Shown: piece by piece, positions 25,119 through 36,455 of the stretch
Numbering within the stretch: position 1 is the first letter of the stretch
Layout: each line of letters starts with the position of its first letter
DNA from: Multivorans sp965116445
GTDB taxonomy: Bacteria > Acidobacteriota > Thermoanaerobaculia > Multivoradales > Multivoraceae
Assembly: GCA_965116445.1 (NCBI GenBank)
Contig: OZ220688.1
Span: forward strand, 3,596,001 to 3,660,000
Length of the DNA stretch: 64,000 nt
Direction: 5' to 3'
The notes under the pieces: generated by a model
What the model saw: the letters and a program-made list of their open reading frames with translations, nothing else
The model's database searches: none
Told to the model about the DNA's origin: nothing
Made by a program: the position numbers and the translations under genes

Positions 25119-26210
25119 CTACGCGTCCACCTGCATTGAGGCCTTCTTGTACTGCGACGGGCTGCAACCGACATGCTCCTGAAAGGCACGGCGGAACGTC
25201 CGTTCGCTGTTGTAGCCAATGGACTCTCCAACCCTGGCCACAGCGAAGTTGGTCTCGCGCAGCAACCGGCAAGCATGTTCGATTCGATGGCGGGCCAACC
25301 ACCTTGCGAACGTCACCCCGGCATGCTGCCGGAAGTACTTCGAGAAGCCCGAGGGCGACATCACCGCAACCTTGGCGATGGCATCCACATTCAGGTCGTC
25401 GGCTAGATGGTCGTCCACGTAGCGCAGCACGCGTGCAAGACGCGCGAAGCGGCGGAATGGGTCGGTTCCGAATGCAGGAGTTTGCTCGCCAACCGCGCCT
25501 GCACCAGGTGTGGCATCGACCTGTCGCGACGGTTCGAGTTCCACGAAAGCGGAGTCGTAGACCCTGATCGTTCCGGCCGGCTCGACCCGGACGCGGTGAC
25601 TCCAACCGGGCACCCATTCGACGAAGGTGTGGAACTCGTCGTTCTCGCCGCAGGGGTCAACGCTCTGGGGAAGAGCGGCCACGAAGCTCGCATCGAAACG
25701 TCGACCCGCCAGATCGGCCGGAATCGAACCGGTGTCCACCGAACACACCCAGGCAGAGACGTCCGCCTCCAGCAGATGCACGCAGTGGTCACGCGTGTCC
25801 AGTCCCCAGAGCGGGAACACCGGTTCGAGTCCCGTGCCGGTCGTCGCGAGCACACGGCGTTCACGGGCACTCGGCGAGAAGAGGTTCCCGAACGCGACAC
25901 ACTCGGCGCCATCCACGCGCAGTTCACTGAGCCCCCGCCGCACGGCCGCGTCGTGTTCGCTCGCGGAAGCAGTCCAATCGAGCGGGATCAAGCGAAGCGG
26001 CAGCCCCACCGCCGCAGCCTGCTGCTCGAGCAACGTGTGGCGTACGCCATGCAGGATCGCACGACCGTTCCTCTCGTTCACCAGCCCGATCAGGCCGCGG
26101 ACATCCCAGGCAGGACCAGCCCTCAGTACCCGCAGGGCCCATGCCGCTTCCTTACCGCCCGACCAACACAGCCACGTCGGCCTGGCGCGCCATGAAGGAG
26201 GGCTGGACAT
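25119..26210 (-). CDS. DPH6/DUF71-like PP-loop domain fused to AraC-type DNA-binding domain
   Basis: In this 363-residue protein, residues 10-210 match the diphthine-ammonia ligase (DUF71) family of PP-loop ATPases: CWSGGKEAAWAL (15-26), LVNERNGRAILHGVR, ECVAFGNLFSPSARERR, VFPLWGLDT, VDPCGENDEFHTFVEWVPG (about 185-203). The catalytic signature SGGKDS reads SGGKEA, so ATP may bind without full chemistry. Residues 258-358 are a complete AraC/XylS double helix-turn-helix (VAVMSPSGFSKYFRQHAG; AVARVGESIGYNSERTFRRAFQEHVGCSPSQY). The natural reading is a transcription regulator whose sensor is a nucleotide-binding PP-loop domain. It starts 10 nt after carB and may be co-transcribed. I know of no described regulator with this architecture. 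Confidence 0.8.
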   Translation of the reverse strand: MSSPPSWRARPTWLCWSGGKEAAWALRVLRAGPAWDVRGLIGLVNERNGRAILHGVRHTLLEQQAAAVGLPLRLIPLDWTASASEHDAAVRRGLSELRVDGAECVAFGNLFSPSARERRVLATTGTGLEPVFPLWGLDTRDHCVHLLEADVSAWVCSVDTGSIPADLAGRRFDASFVAALPQSVDPCGENDEFHTFVEWVPGWSHRVRVEPAGTIRVYDSAFVELEPSRQVDATPGAGAVGEQTPAFGTDPFRRFARLARVLRYVDDHLADDLNVDAIAKVAVMSPSGFSKYFRQHAGVTFARWLARHRIEHACRLLRETNFAVARVGESIGYNSERTFRRAFQEHVGCSPSQYKKASMQVDA

Positions 26211-26220
26211 GAGGCTCTAG

Positions 26221-29439
<3,219 letters not shown>

Positions 29440-29708
29440 AAGCGCGCGGAGTGTATATCCAACCGGGCAGACCTCCCGGAGCGAAGAATCTGCAGGAATG
29501 TCGCCCCAAGGGTAAACACTTTGGCCTCGACTGCCGTATAGTTCTTGCATAGGCGGCACCGGGTCGCCGGCACAGCGTCAAATCGACTTTGGGCCCCGAC
29601 TCCCGTGTCGCGTCACCCACCGGGTTGCGACTGGACCGCGTCCGCGGCCAGAGGAACTGCAGCCCACCTTCCGGACACCGTCCGGACCTGCCTCAAACTT
29701 CAATCTCC

Positions 29709-29736
29709 GCGCCGGGCGGCTCGAACTGCCCGGCGC
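29709..29736. repeat. Inverted repeat, 9-bp GC stem
   Basis: GCGCCGGGC and GCCCGGCGC form a perfect stem with a 10-nt loop. No T-run follows on either strand. Confidence 0.55.
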
Positions 29737-29750
29737 GCGATTCACACCAG

Positions 29751-29778
29751 GGAGGGGTTGCTTGAAAGCAACCCCTCC
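29751..29778 (-). terminator. Strong hairpin downstream of the permease gene, possible terminator
   Basis: GGAGGGGTTGCT and AGCAACCCCTCC form a perfect 12-bp stem around a 4-nt loop (TGAA). It lies 123 nt beyond the permease stop on the minus strand and before carB. The tail lacks a T-run on the minus strand (CTGG follows), so intrinsic termination is uncertain; it could instead stabilise an mRNA 3' end. Confidence 0.45.
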
Positions 29779-29820
29779 TTCCAATTCAGCTTGACGTCAG
29801 CCGGGAAGCAGCGCGGCAGA

Positions 29821-29876
29821 ACTGGGTGCGCCGGCCTTCTGGCCGGCTTCGGCGCGCAGCGCCGCCTTCCGGCGTC
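29821..29876 (+). repeat. REP-like palindromic repeat, copy A
   Basis: Starts ACTGGGTGCGCCGGCCTTCT and contains GCCGGC...GCCGGC and GGCGCGCAGCGCCG palindromes. The same order of blocks occurs at 55541, and parts of it at 32789 and, on the opposite strand, at 35671. Confidence 0.65.
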
Positions 29877-29900
29877 TGCCGTGCCGCCTCCTGGCTGCCG

Positions 29901-31154
29901 CTACTCCCAGCGCAGGGCGCGCGCCGGCTCGACCGCCGCCCCCAGCCTCGCCGGCCACCAGCAGGCCAGCCCCGTCACCAGCAAACTGAAGCCCGCCACC
30001 GCCAGCAGGTCCAGGGCCCGCACGTCGAACGGAACACTGCTGATGAAGTAGATCTCGGCCACGCCCGGATCGAACCGCACGAGCTCGTAGCGGGTGACGA
30101 TCACGCTGACCAGGGCCCCGAGACCGATGCCGAGGGCCGTCCCCGCGGCGCCCAGACTCATCCCGCCGAGCAGGAAAACGCGCTGCACCCGCCGCGGCCC
30201 GAGACCGAGCGCGGCGAGCACGGCGGTGTCCCTGCCCCGCTCCCGGACCAGAACGACCAGCGCGGACGCGATGTTGAACGTCGACACGAGCACGATCAGG
30301 CCCAGAATCAGGAACAGGCCCCACTTCTGAAGCCGGAAGGCGGTGAAGATGTCCCGGTTGCTGAGCCGCCAATCGGTGACCACCGCATCGGCGCCGACGA
30401 GCTCCTCGATCTTCTCTTGCACGACGGACACCGAGGCGCCGGGCGCCGCAGTCACTTCGAGGACCACCCGGCCCCCGCCGACAGCCATCGCCGTGTCCCG
30501 GTGGACGACGGCGTAGCTGCGGTCATACTCCGAGAAGCCCGTCTCGAAGGCGCCGGCTACCTGGAGCGTGCGCTTCGCGATCCGGGGTCCGGACGAGCCC
30601 GGGGGCCCGATCGCCGTCAGCAGCACCAGGTCCCCTTCCGTCACGCCAAGGGTGCGCTGAAGCTCACGACCCACAACCATCGCGTCGATCCCCGCATCGT
30701 CGCGCGCGAGCTGGCCTGCCGTCGCGCCGAAGGACGAGGCGCCGGGCAGAACACCGCGCGTCCAGACATCGACGCCCGCCGGGTTGCCGCTGCTCGCCAG
30801 CAGGCCCGTCCCGGCCACGGTCACCGAGACGCCTCGAATGCCCGCCACGGGCCGCAGACGCTCGGCGATTCGGTCCGCGGCCGCCGGGTCCTCCTCCGCC
30901 TCGCCGAGAGGCGAGACGATCAGCGGACCGGCCTCGAGCAGCCGGCTCTGCACGCTGTCGCTGTAGCCGCTCATCAGCGCCATGGAGATGACCATGGCGG
31001 CCACGCCCAGCGCCGTCGACCCGAGAGCGGAACGCGCCGTGCCGCTCAGCAGCCGGCTGCGCGCTCCGAGCAGGTAGCGCGCCGCGATCCACCACACCAC
31101 ACCGGCCGCACCCCGACCCGCCCGCGACGCGCCCTGCCGGTCCGGTTCAGGCAC
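29901..31154 (-). CDS. LolC/LolE-like (FtsX-family) ABC transporter permease
   Basis: About 417 residues. There is one membrane helix near the N-terminus (STALGVAAMVISMALMSGY) and three near the C-terminus (LFLILGLIVLVSTFNIASALVVL; SLGAAGTALGIGLGALVSVIV; LLAVAGFSLLVTGLACWWPARLGA) around a large periplasmic domain, the layout of FtsX/MacB-type permeases. The N-terminal WWIAARYLLGARSRLLS matches LolC/E ('xxIARRYLRARR'). The start is uncertain: GTG 31154, with GGAGG just upstream and an 8-nt overlap with carA, or a GTG about 20 codons further in. The role is probably lipoprotein sorting to the outer membrane; the ATPase (LolD) is not in the window. Confidence 0.8.
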   Translation of the reverse strand: MPEPDRQGASRAGRGAAGVVWWIAARYLLGARSRLLSGTARSALGSTALGVAAMVISMALMSGYSDSVQSRLLEAGPLIVSPLGEAEEDPAAADRIAERLRPVAGIRGVSVTVAGTGLLASSGNPAGVDVWTRGVLPGASSFGATAGQLARDDAGIDAMVVGRELQRTLGVTEGDLVLLTAIGPPGSSGPRIAKRTLQVAGAFETGFSEYDRSYAVVHRDTAMAVGGGRVVLEVTAAPGASVSVVQEKIEELVGADAVVTDWRLSNRDIFTAFRLQKWGLFLILGLIVLVSTFNIASALVVLVRERGRDTAVLAALGLGPRRVQRVFLLGGMSLGAAGTALGIGLGALVSVIVTRYELVRFDPGVAEIYFISSVPFDVRALDLLAVAGFSLLVTGLACWWPARLGAAVEPARALRWE

Positions 31155-32217
31155 AGACCTCCAGGAACTCTCCGAACAGCCTCGCTGCATCGTGCGGTCC
31201 CGGCGCCGCTTCCGGGTGGTACTGGACCGAGAAGATCGGTCTTCCCGTCGCCTTGAACGCCTCGACCGTGCCGTCGTTCAGGTTGACCGCCGCCACCCTG
31301 CAGTCGTCGGGAAGGCTGTCGGCGTCGAGCGCGAAACCGTGATTCTGACTCGTGATCGAGACCTGGCCGGTCTCCTCGTCCCGCACGGGCTGGTTGCCGC
31401 CGTGGTGGCCGAACTTCAGCTTGAAGGTCTTGCCGCCCAGAGCCAGGCCGAGCAGTTGGTGGCCCAGGCAGATGCCGAACACCGGCACCTCGGCCTCGAT
31501 CAGCTCGCGCACCTCGCGGACGATCTCATGCAGGGGCTCCGGATCGCCCGGGCCGTTCGAGAGCACCACGCCGTCGACGCCCAACGCCAGACACTCGCTG
31601 GCCGGCGTGCGCGCGGGCAGCACCGTGACCTGAGCGCCGCGGCGGACCAGGGAGCGCAGGATGTTCTGCTTGACTCCGAAATCGTAGACGGCCAGCCGGA
31701 CCTTCTCCTCGCCCTCCGCCTCCATGTCGTAGGCGGCCGCGCAAGTCACTTCGTCGACGAGAGCGCGCCCCTCCATCGTCGGCTGCTGGCGCACCTCCTC
31801 GATCAGTTCCGCGTCCGGACGTTCGCAGCTCGTGATCATGCCGCGCATCGAGCCGAAGTCGCGAAGCCGGCGCACGGCGGCACGGGTATCGATGCCCGCC
31901 AGCGTCGGCACGTCGTTCGCTCGCAGATAGGCGCCCAGGTCGGTGTCCCCCAGACCTGAGCGGCGGCTGGTGAACTCGCGGGCCACGAATCCCTCCACCC
32001 AGACCCGGTGCGATTCCTCGGCGTCGTCGTAGGCGCCGTAGTTGCCGATGTGCGGCTGGGTCATGATCACGATCTGCCCCCGGTACGAGGGATCGGTCAG
32101 GATCTCCTGGTAGCCGGTCATCGACGTGTTGAAGACGATCTCGGCGAAGCGGCTTCCCTCGACGAGCGCCTCTCCGTGAAACACGGAGCCGTCCTCGAGA
32201 ATCAGGCGGCCGCTCAC
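31147..32217 (-). CDS. carA: Carbamoyl-phosphate synthase small subunit
   Basis: This 356-residue glutaminase subunit feeds ammonia to CarB. The N-terminal domain has FNTSMTGYQEILTDPSYRGQIV. The class I amidotransferase domain has GVVLSNGPGDP (about 230), the nucleophile Cys in FGICLGHQLLGLA (about 258), and the His/Glu pair in FSVQYHPEAAPGP (about 337). The start is GTG at 32217, which overlaps the stop of the epimerase gene (GTGA) and is where the family's N-terminus begins. It is part of the overlapping spoIID-meaB-epimerase-carA-permease operon; carB follows after the permease. Confidence 0.95.
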   Translation of the reverse strand: MSGRLILEDGSVFHGEALVEGSRFAEIVFNTSMTGYQEILTDPSYRGQIVIMTQPHIGNYGAYDDAEESHRVWVEGFVAREFTSRRSGLGDTDLGAYLRANDVPTLAGIDTRAAVRRLRDFGSMRGMITSCERPDAELIEEVRQQPTMEGRALVDEVTCAAAYDMEAEGEEKVRLAVYDFGVKQNILRSLVRRGAQVTVLPARTPASECLALGVDGVVLSNGPGDPEPLHEIVREVRELIEAEVPVFGICLGHQLLGLALGGKTFKLKFGHHGGNQPVRDEETGQVSITSQNHGFALDADSLPDDCRVAAVNLNDGTVEAFKATGRPIFSVQYHPEAAPGPHDAARLFGEFLEVCA

Positions 32218-32624
32218 GACCGTGACCCCGCCGGCTCCGAGAGTTCGACCAGCACGCCGCCGGCGCTCCGGGGATGGACGAACTGGACCGTCGCGCCCTC
32301 GGCGCCCGGTCCCGGCCGCTCGCGCAGGAGTTCCACACCGTCCCCGCGCAGGGAGCGATCGTCCGCGCCGATGTCGTCGCTCTTCAGACAGACGTGATGG
32401 ATGCCCGGACCGCGACGCTCCAGGAAGCGCGCGACCGGCGAGTCCTCCGACAGCGGCTCCAGGAGTTCGATCCGGGTGCCACCGCACGGGATCATCGCGA
32501 CCCGCACGCCCTCGTGCTCGACTTCCTCGATCCCGGCAACCGACAGGCCCAGGTTCTCGTAGAAGGTCCTCGCCTCTTCGATCGACACAACGGCGATGGC
32601 GACGTGGTCGAGGGCGGTAATCAT
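32214..32624 (-). CDS. mce: Methylmalonyl-CoA epimerase
   Basis: This 136-residue VOC-fold enzyme interconverts (R)- and (S)-methylmalonyl-CoA. ITALDHVAIAV gives the first metal His (about 7), RIELLEPL a Glu, GIHHVCLKSDDI the next His (about 76), and VLVELSEP the last Glu (about 128). These are the ligands expected for the cobalt/zinc site of this family. It overlaps meaB upstream (ATGA) and carA downstream (GTGA). The pairing with the mutase-protecting GTPase MeaB supports the methylmalonyl-CoA function; the B12-dependent mutase itself is not in the window. Confidence 0.93.
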   Translation of the reverse strand: MITALDHVAIAVVSIEEARTFYENLGLSVAGIEEVEHEGVRVAMIPCGGTRIELLEPLSEDSPVARFLERRGPGIHHVCLKSDDIGADDRSLRGDGVELLRERPGPGAEGATVQFVHPRSAGGVLVELSEPAGSRS

Positions 32625-33727
32625 GAACGTAGTCCTCCGTCTCGCCGAAACCCGCCGACGAACCCGGCGACCAGCCGGTCGGCGAGATCGTACGGATCCA
32701 CGGCCCGGGGTCGGGCGTTTCCGGGCGCCCGATTCTGCTGCGATTCGGGCGCGACGTCCAGCGCGGCGGGCAGCCCGTCGTCCGGGTCACTGGGTACTCC
32801 GGCCTTCTGGCCGGCATCCGGGCCAGGCTGCGACGACCCTGCGGCGAACCTGCCGGATTCGACCGCGTCCATGGCGAGCCGCAGCACGGCGTGCCGGTAG
32901 AGATCGAGCACCCGGCGCCGGTAACGCGCCGAACGGCGCGCGGCGATGTGTCCGCCGGCCTTCAGCCCGGCGAAGCAGTCGGAAACCACATCGAGCAGTT
33001 CCGCCGCCCCTTCACCCGCCCGCGCGACCGTCGACACGACCGGCGGCCGTTCGCCGCCGGCGCCGCGACCAGGCCCAACAGCATCCTCGATCGCGCGGCG
33101 CGCGGCGCCGGCGCCCGGAAGGTCGCTCTTGTTGACGACGAAGACGTCGGCGATCTCCATCGTGCCGCTCTTGATCGCCTGGACGCCGTCGCCCAGGCCG
33201 GGCGCGGTGACGAGCACGACCAGGTCCGAGTTGCGGCGGATCTGCGTCTGGGCCTGCCCCGCGCCCACCGTCTCCACGAGAATCCACGGAAAGCCCGCCG
33301 CGTCGAGCAGGTCGGCTGCCGCGGCCGCCGCCCTCGCCAGGCCGCCTGAGGCGCCTCGCGTGGCCATCGATCGGATGAACACGCCCGGATCCGTCTCCAG
33401 GTCGGCCATCCGAACCCGGTCACCGAGCACCGCGCCGCCGGTCAGCGGGCTGGTGGGGTCGAACGCCAGTACCGCAACCGGTTCTCCCCGGTTTCGGAGT
33501 TCACGGGCCAGCGCGGCGGTCAGCGTGCTCTTGCCGACTCCGGGCGGGCCCGTCAGACCGACCGTCACGGCATTGCCTGCACGCGGGAACGCGATCCTTG
33601 CCCAGGCGGCCTCGGCGCCGCTCTCGATCGCGGTCAGCGCCCGAGCCAGACGACGGGTCTGACGCCAGGGCTCCGGTCCGTCCAGCCAGACTTCTCCTGC
33701 TCCGTCCGCCGTCACGATCCCGCTCAC
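32621..33727 (-). CDS. meaB: MeaB-type GTPase (methylmalonyl-CoA mutase chaperone)
   Basis: From GTG 33727 (GTGA overlap with the SpoIID gene) the product has 368 residues. G-protein motifs are VGLTGPPGVGKSTL (P-loop, about 47-60), DPTSPLTGGAVLGDRVRM, VETVGAGQAQT (switch region) and VVNKSDLPG (NKxD, about 190). MeaB protects B12-dependent methylmalonyl-CoA mutase and helps cofactor loading. Near the C-terminus about 40 residues rich in P, Q and D (SSQPGPDAGQKAGVPSDPDD region) are not conserved and coincide with a REP-like repeat at 32789-32822, apparently inserted in frame. DPYDLADRLVAGF then resumes the usual end. Confidence 0.93.
   Translation of the reverse strand: MSGIVTADGAGEVWLDGPEPWRQTRRLARALTAIESGAEAAWARIAFPRAGNAVTVGLTGPPGVGKSTLTAALARELRNRGEPVAVLAFDPTSPLTGGAVLGDRVRMADLETDPGVFIRSMATRGASGGLARAAAAAADLLDAAGFPWILVETVGAGQAQTQIRRNSDLVVLVTAPGLGDGVQAIKSGTMEIADVFVVNKSDLPGAGAARRAIEDAVGPGRGAGGERPPVVSTVARAGEGAAELLDVVSDCFAGLKAGGHIAARRSARYRRRVLDLYRHAVLRLAMDAVESGRFAAGSSQPGPDAGQKAGVPSDPDDGLPAALDVAPESQQNRAPGNARPRAVDPYDLADRLVAGFVGGFRRDGGLRS
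32789..32822 (+). repeat. REP-like palindromic repeat, copy B (inside meaB)
   Basis: Contains CCGGCCTTCTGGCCGGC as in copy A, preceded by ACTGGGT and followed by ATCCGG as in the copy at 55541. It lies within the meaB reading frame and contributes about a dozen codons. Confidence 0.6.
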
Positions 33728-35568
33728 GATCCGGAGTGTCCAATGTCGACCGCTCCGTAGTAGTGCCAGAGAATCTCGCGATAGCTCAGACCGCGCTGCG
33801 CCATGAGGAAAGAGCCGATCTGGCACATGCCGACGCCGTGCCCCCGGCCATTGCCTTCGAATCGCCAGCCCACGACATCGCCGGCGCCGTTCTCCTCGGT
33901 CATCCGGACCACGTTCTCCGGCACGTCGAGAAGCCACCGGATGGCCAGGCCGTCCACCTCCACGGAGCGCCGTTCGCCGACCAGGTCGAGGCGCGCGACC
34001 CGACCCGAGACGCCCCGCTCGAGCACTCTCAGCGAAACCAGCCCCAGGCCGGGAAAGCGCTTCTCGACGGCCTCCCGCAGCGAGCTCCGGGATCGCCACA
34101 CGGACCACGGAACGGCCTCGGGCTGGCCTCCCCTCACTGGCGTCTCGTGGACCACGAGGACCGCGCGCCCGCCGACGAGGTAGGCCCGAACCCGATCCCC
34201 GGGCGCCATGAAAAGCGCCTCGACCGGAACCCCCATGTCCGCCGGCGACCCTTCGGGCGGCGTTTCCGTGGTCAGCAGGTCGACCTCGGCCGCCAGCCGA
34301 ACCATTCGCCGGACGCCATTCCTGTGCAGTTGCAGCCAGCCGCCGTCGACCCATCCCAGGTTCCCGGCCACGACCTCGAGGGATCCCCTGGACCGGGCGC
34401 GTTTCAGGCGCTCGGCGCGCCCTCGCGCGCGCACTCTCTTCCGGCCCAGCGCCTCCAGCAGGTGCTGCTCCGGCTCTCCTCCGGCTGCGCCGACAAGCGG
34501 AAGGACTCCGCCCTCGACACACAGGGCGCCGGTCGGACCGTCTCCCGCCAGCCGAGGGAAGACGTTGTCCACCAGTTCGGTGCGGCCGCCGCAACTCGCC
34601 GTGAAGAGGGCCTCGATCGGCCTTCCGGCCGCGACCAGAATCTCTCCGCGCGTTGCCGCCACCGCCGCGTCCGACCGCGGATGCTCTACCTCCAGTCCGC
34701 CATAGACCTGGCACAGGGGCGTAGCGCAGATGTCGTACCCCTCTTCGTCGTACTCGCCGCGATGCCGGACCGCATAGGTACGCGCCGCGACCGCCTGCGC
34801 CTTCGTCGCTTCGAGCTCCGGATAGAGCTCCGGTCCCAACTCGACCGGGACGACGGCGCGCACATAGTCCTCGAGCGGAGCCGCGTTCACGATGTTGAGG
34901 CCGGCACGGTCGTTGACGAACAGCTCGAGCGCGCCGCGGTAGCGGCGGCCGAGAATGTCCACGACGCCCCCGGTCGACTCGAGCCGGAGCCGCCTGCCGG
35001 CAATCCGGCCCATCCCGTCGACTTCGAAGGCGGGATCCTCCAGCACCCCGCCCTCGACCACGATCCAGATGTCGTCGAACCCTTCGACCTGAAGTCGGCC
35101 GCGGGCTTCCTCAGCCTGCTCCCGGCCACCGTAGCGGCCCACGCGGACCCGATAGAGGCCGGTCGCGGCGTCGAGGACCGAGTCCGCGTCCTGGGTGAGC
35201 AGCTCGGCGAGACGGGCGGCGAGCCTCTCCGCCTGCCACCGATCCCGGAGGGCCGCTACCTGGAGCCGATGGTCGCCCGGACTCGCCCTGCCCGGCGCCG
35301 GTCGCACGCTGAAGCGCCCGTCGACCACGTGGCGTTCGCCGTCCTCGGCCACCAACCAGGAGGGCGTCTCGCAGCAGGAAACCTCCAGGCGGTCCAGGTC
35401 CGTCGCCAGTCCGACCCGAATCTCCGCCGGCAGCGCGGTCGGTCCGGGGACCAGGCTCGGTTCGGGAGCAGGAACCGGCCGAGCCGCGGCAATGAGCAGG
35501 CAGGCCGCCGCGGCCAAGCCGGCCATCGCGACCCACCGCCCCAAGTGCTTTCGCATCCGTTCTCCCAT
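33724..35568 (-). CDS. SpoIID/LytB-domain protein with SPOR-like region
   Basis: This 614-residue exported protein (signal WVAMAGLAAAACLLIAAARP) has a SPOR-like peptidoglycan-binding region (about residues 95-155, VAALRDRWQAERLAARL...YRVRVGRYGGREQAEEARGRL). The SpoIID domain includes APLEDYVRAVVPVEL, EATKAQAVAARTYAV (about 255-270), ALFTASCGGRTE and a late GNGRGHGVGMCQIGS (about 590), the two most conserved SpoIID blocks. SpoIID is a lytic transglycosylase acting on denuded glycan strands; relatives occur in non-sporulating bacteria. I chose ATG 35568 (purine-rich sequence upstream); ATG 35556 is equally possible. It is the first gene of the meaB-mce-carA operon. Confidence 0.85.
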   Translation of the reverse strand: MGERMRKHLGRWVAMAGLAAAACLLIAAARPVPAPEPSLVPGPTALPAEIRVGLATDLDRLEVSCCETPSWLVAEDGERHVVDGRFSVRPAPGRASPGDHRLQVAALRDRWQAERLAARLAELLTQDADSVLDAATGLYRVRVGRYGGREQAEEARGRLQVEGFDDIWIVVEGGVLEDPAFEVDGMGRIAGRRLRLESTGGVVDILGRRYRGALELFVNDRAGLNIVNAAPLEDYVRAVVPVELGPELYPELEATKAQAVAARTYAVRHRGEYDEEGYDICATPLCQVYGGLEVEHPRSDAAVAATRGEILVAAGRPIEALFTASCGGRTELVDNVFPRLAGDGPTGALCVEGGVLPLVGAAGGEPEQHLLEALGRKRVRARGRAERLKRARSRGSLEVVAGNLGWVDGGWLQLHRNGVRRMVRLAAEVDLLTTETPPEGSPADMGVPVEALFMAPGDRVRAYLVGGRAVLVVHETPVRGGQPEAVPWSVWRSRSSLREAVEKRFPGLGLVSLRVLERGVSGRVARLDLVGERRSVEVDGLAIRWLLDVPENVVRMTEENGAGDVVGWRFEGNGRGHGVGMCQIGSFLMAQRGLSYREILWHYYGAVDIGHSGS

Positions 35569-35670
35569 TCCGCCTCTTCCATACGTTATTGGAAATAGCC
35601 GAAACACTGAGTGGACAGCTCGCCCAGGCGGCTACCCGGCGGTTCTCCGTCGGAGTCGGACGCCCGCCCC

Positions 35671-35703
35671 ACGGCCGGCCGGATGCCGGCGCACCAGGGT
35701 TGG
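35671..35703 (-). repeat. REP-like palindromic repeat, copy C (partial)
   Basis: On the minus strand it reads CTGGTGCGCCGGCATCCGGC, combining the first and third blocks of the copy at 55541. It lies in the 137-nt gap between the DnaC-like gene and the SpoIID gene. Confidence 0.45.
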
Positions 35704-35705
35704 TC

Positions 35706-36455
35706 CTACCGGTGCTGATGGGCCTGGAGTTCGTGCCGGTAGTCGCCGACGGCGTCGATGGGGATCGGTTTCGCCATCTGGTGGAGACGGCTGACCAGGC
35801 TCGCCGGGACGCGGCCGGTGAGCATCCGGTCGGCCTGGATGTCCTCTCCGCCTTCTCCGGCGGTCAGGTAGTAGTTGCTGGTGAAGAGGGTCGGCCGCCT
35901 GGCCATGTAGCGGCTGTTGATCAGCAGGTAGAGCGTGTCCGAGACGAAGGGCGTCGGCCGCCTTGCCCCGAGTTCGTCGACGACCACCACATCCGCATCC
36001 TGCAACGGTCGCAGCAGGTCCGCCTGGTTCACCTCGGCGCCCTGCTGGAAGGTGGCCTGAATCTCCGCGACCAGGCTCGTGAAATCGACGAAGCGGCCCC
36101 GCACGCCGTACTGCTCGGCGAGTTCGTAGAGCACCGCGACCGCCAAATGGGTCTTGCCGCGGCCGCTGGGGCCGACGAACACGAGGCCCGTCTCCCGCAG
36201 CGATCCGTCTCGTTCCAGGAAGTCCTCGATGTACCGGTCACAACTGCGGCGCGCCTCGAGCAGTTGATCGCCGACGTCACCCGCGAGACGGAAGTTGCTC
36301 AGCCGGCAGCCCTGGTACTTCGGCGGAATGCCGAGATCGTCCCGCCGGCGGCTGCGGACCCGCGCCTGGTAGCAACTGCAACGACGCGCGCGGTTCGTCC
36401 CCAGGTCGACGATCCAGCCACGGTCCTGGCAGAACTCGCAACTCGTCTCGTTCAA
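35706..36455 (-). CDS. DnaC/DnaI-like AAA+ ATPase with N-terminal zinc finger
   Basis: In this 249-residue protein, residues 6-28 hold CEFC and CSC motifs likely to bind zinc. The ATPase has Walker A GPSGRGKTH (about 95-103), Walker B VVVVDELG (about 157-164) and a sensor region TLFTSNYYL (about 192). This is the layout of replicative helicase loaders (DnaC, DnaI) and of IstB transposition helpers. The zinc finger and chromosomal context (after dnaK and an HspR-like regulator, overlapping it by 4 nt, with no transposase nearby) favour a helicase loader or primosome role. Confidence 0.8.
   Translation of the reverse strand: MNETSCEFCQDRGWIVDLGTNRARRCSCYQARVRSRRRDDLGIPPKYQGCRLSNFRLAGDVGDQLLEARRSCDRYIEDFLERDGSLRETGLVFVGPSGRGKTHLAVAVLYELAEQYGVRGRFVDFTSLVAEIQATFQQGAEVNQADLLRPLQDADVVVVDELGARRPTPFVSDTLYLLINSRYMARRPTLFTSNYYLTAGEGGEDIQADRMLTGRVPASLVSRLHQMAKPIPIDAVGDYRHELQAHQHR

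Larger units (their letters stand above)
29440..29900. other. Intergenic region between the permease and carB, with two hairpins and a REP-like repeat
   Basis: No gene is supported in these 461 bases. The notable structures are listed separately: hairpins at 29709-29736 and 29751-29778, and a palindromic repeat at 29821-29876. The carB promoter must lie in the first part, but I see no convincing -35/-10 pair. A small RNA cannot be excluded. Confidence 0.5.

Noticed and set aside
29709..29740. tRNA T-arm-like sequence (GGCTCGAACTGCC)
   Set aside because: No acceptor stem, D-arm or anticodon arm can be drawn around it.
33727..34714. Upstream extension of the meaB frame (nearly 330 extra codons)
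   Set aside because: It lies within the SpoIID gene in another frame and is low-complexity Arg/Gly/Ala; the GTG at 33727 overlapping the SpoIID stop gives the normal MeaB length.
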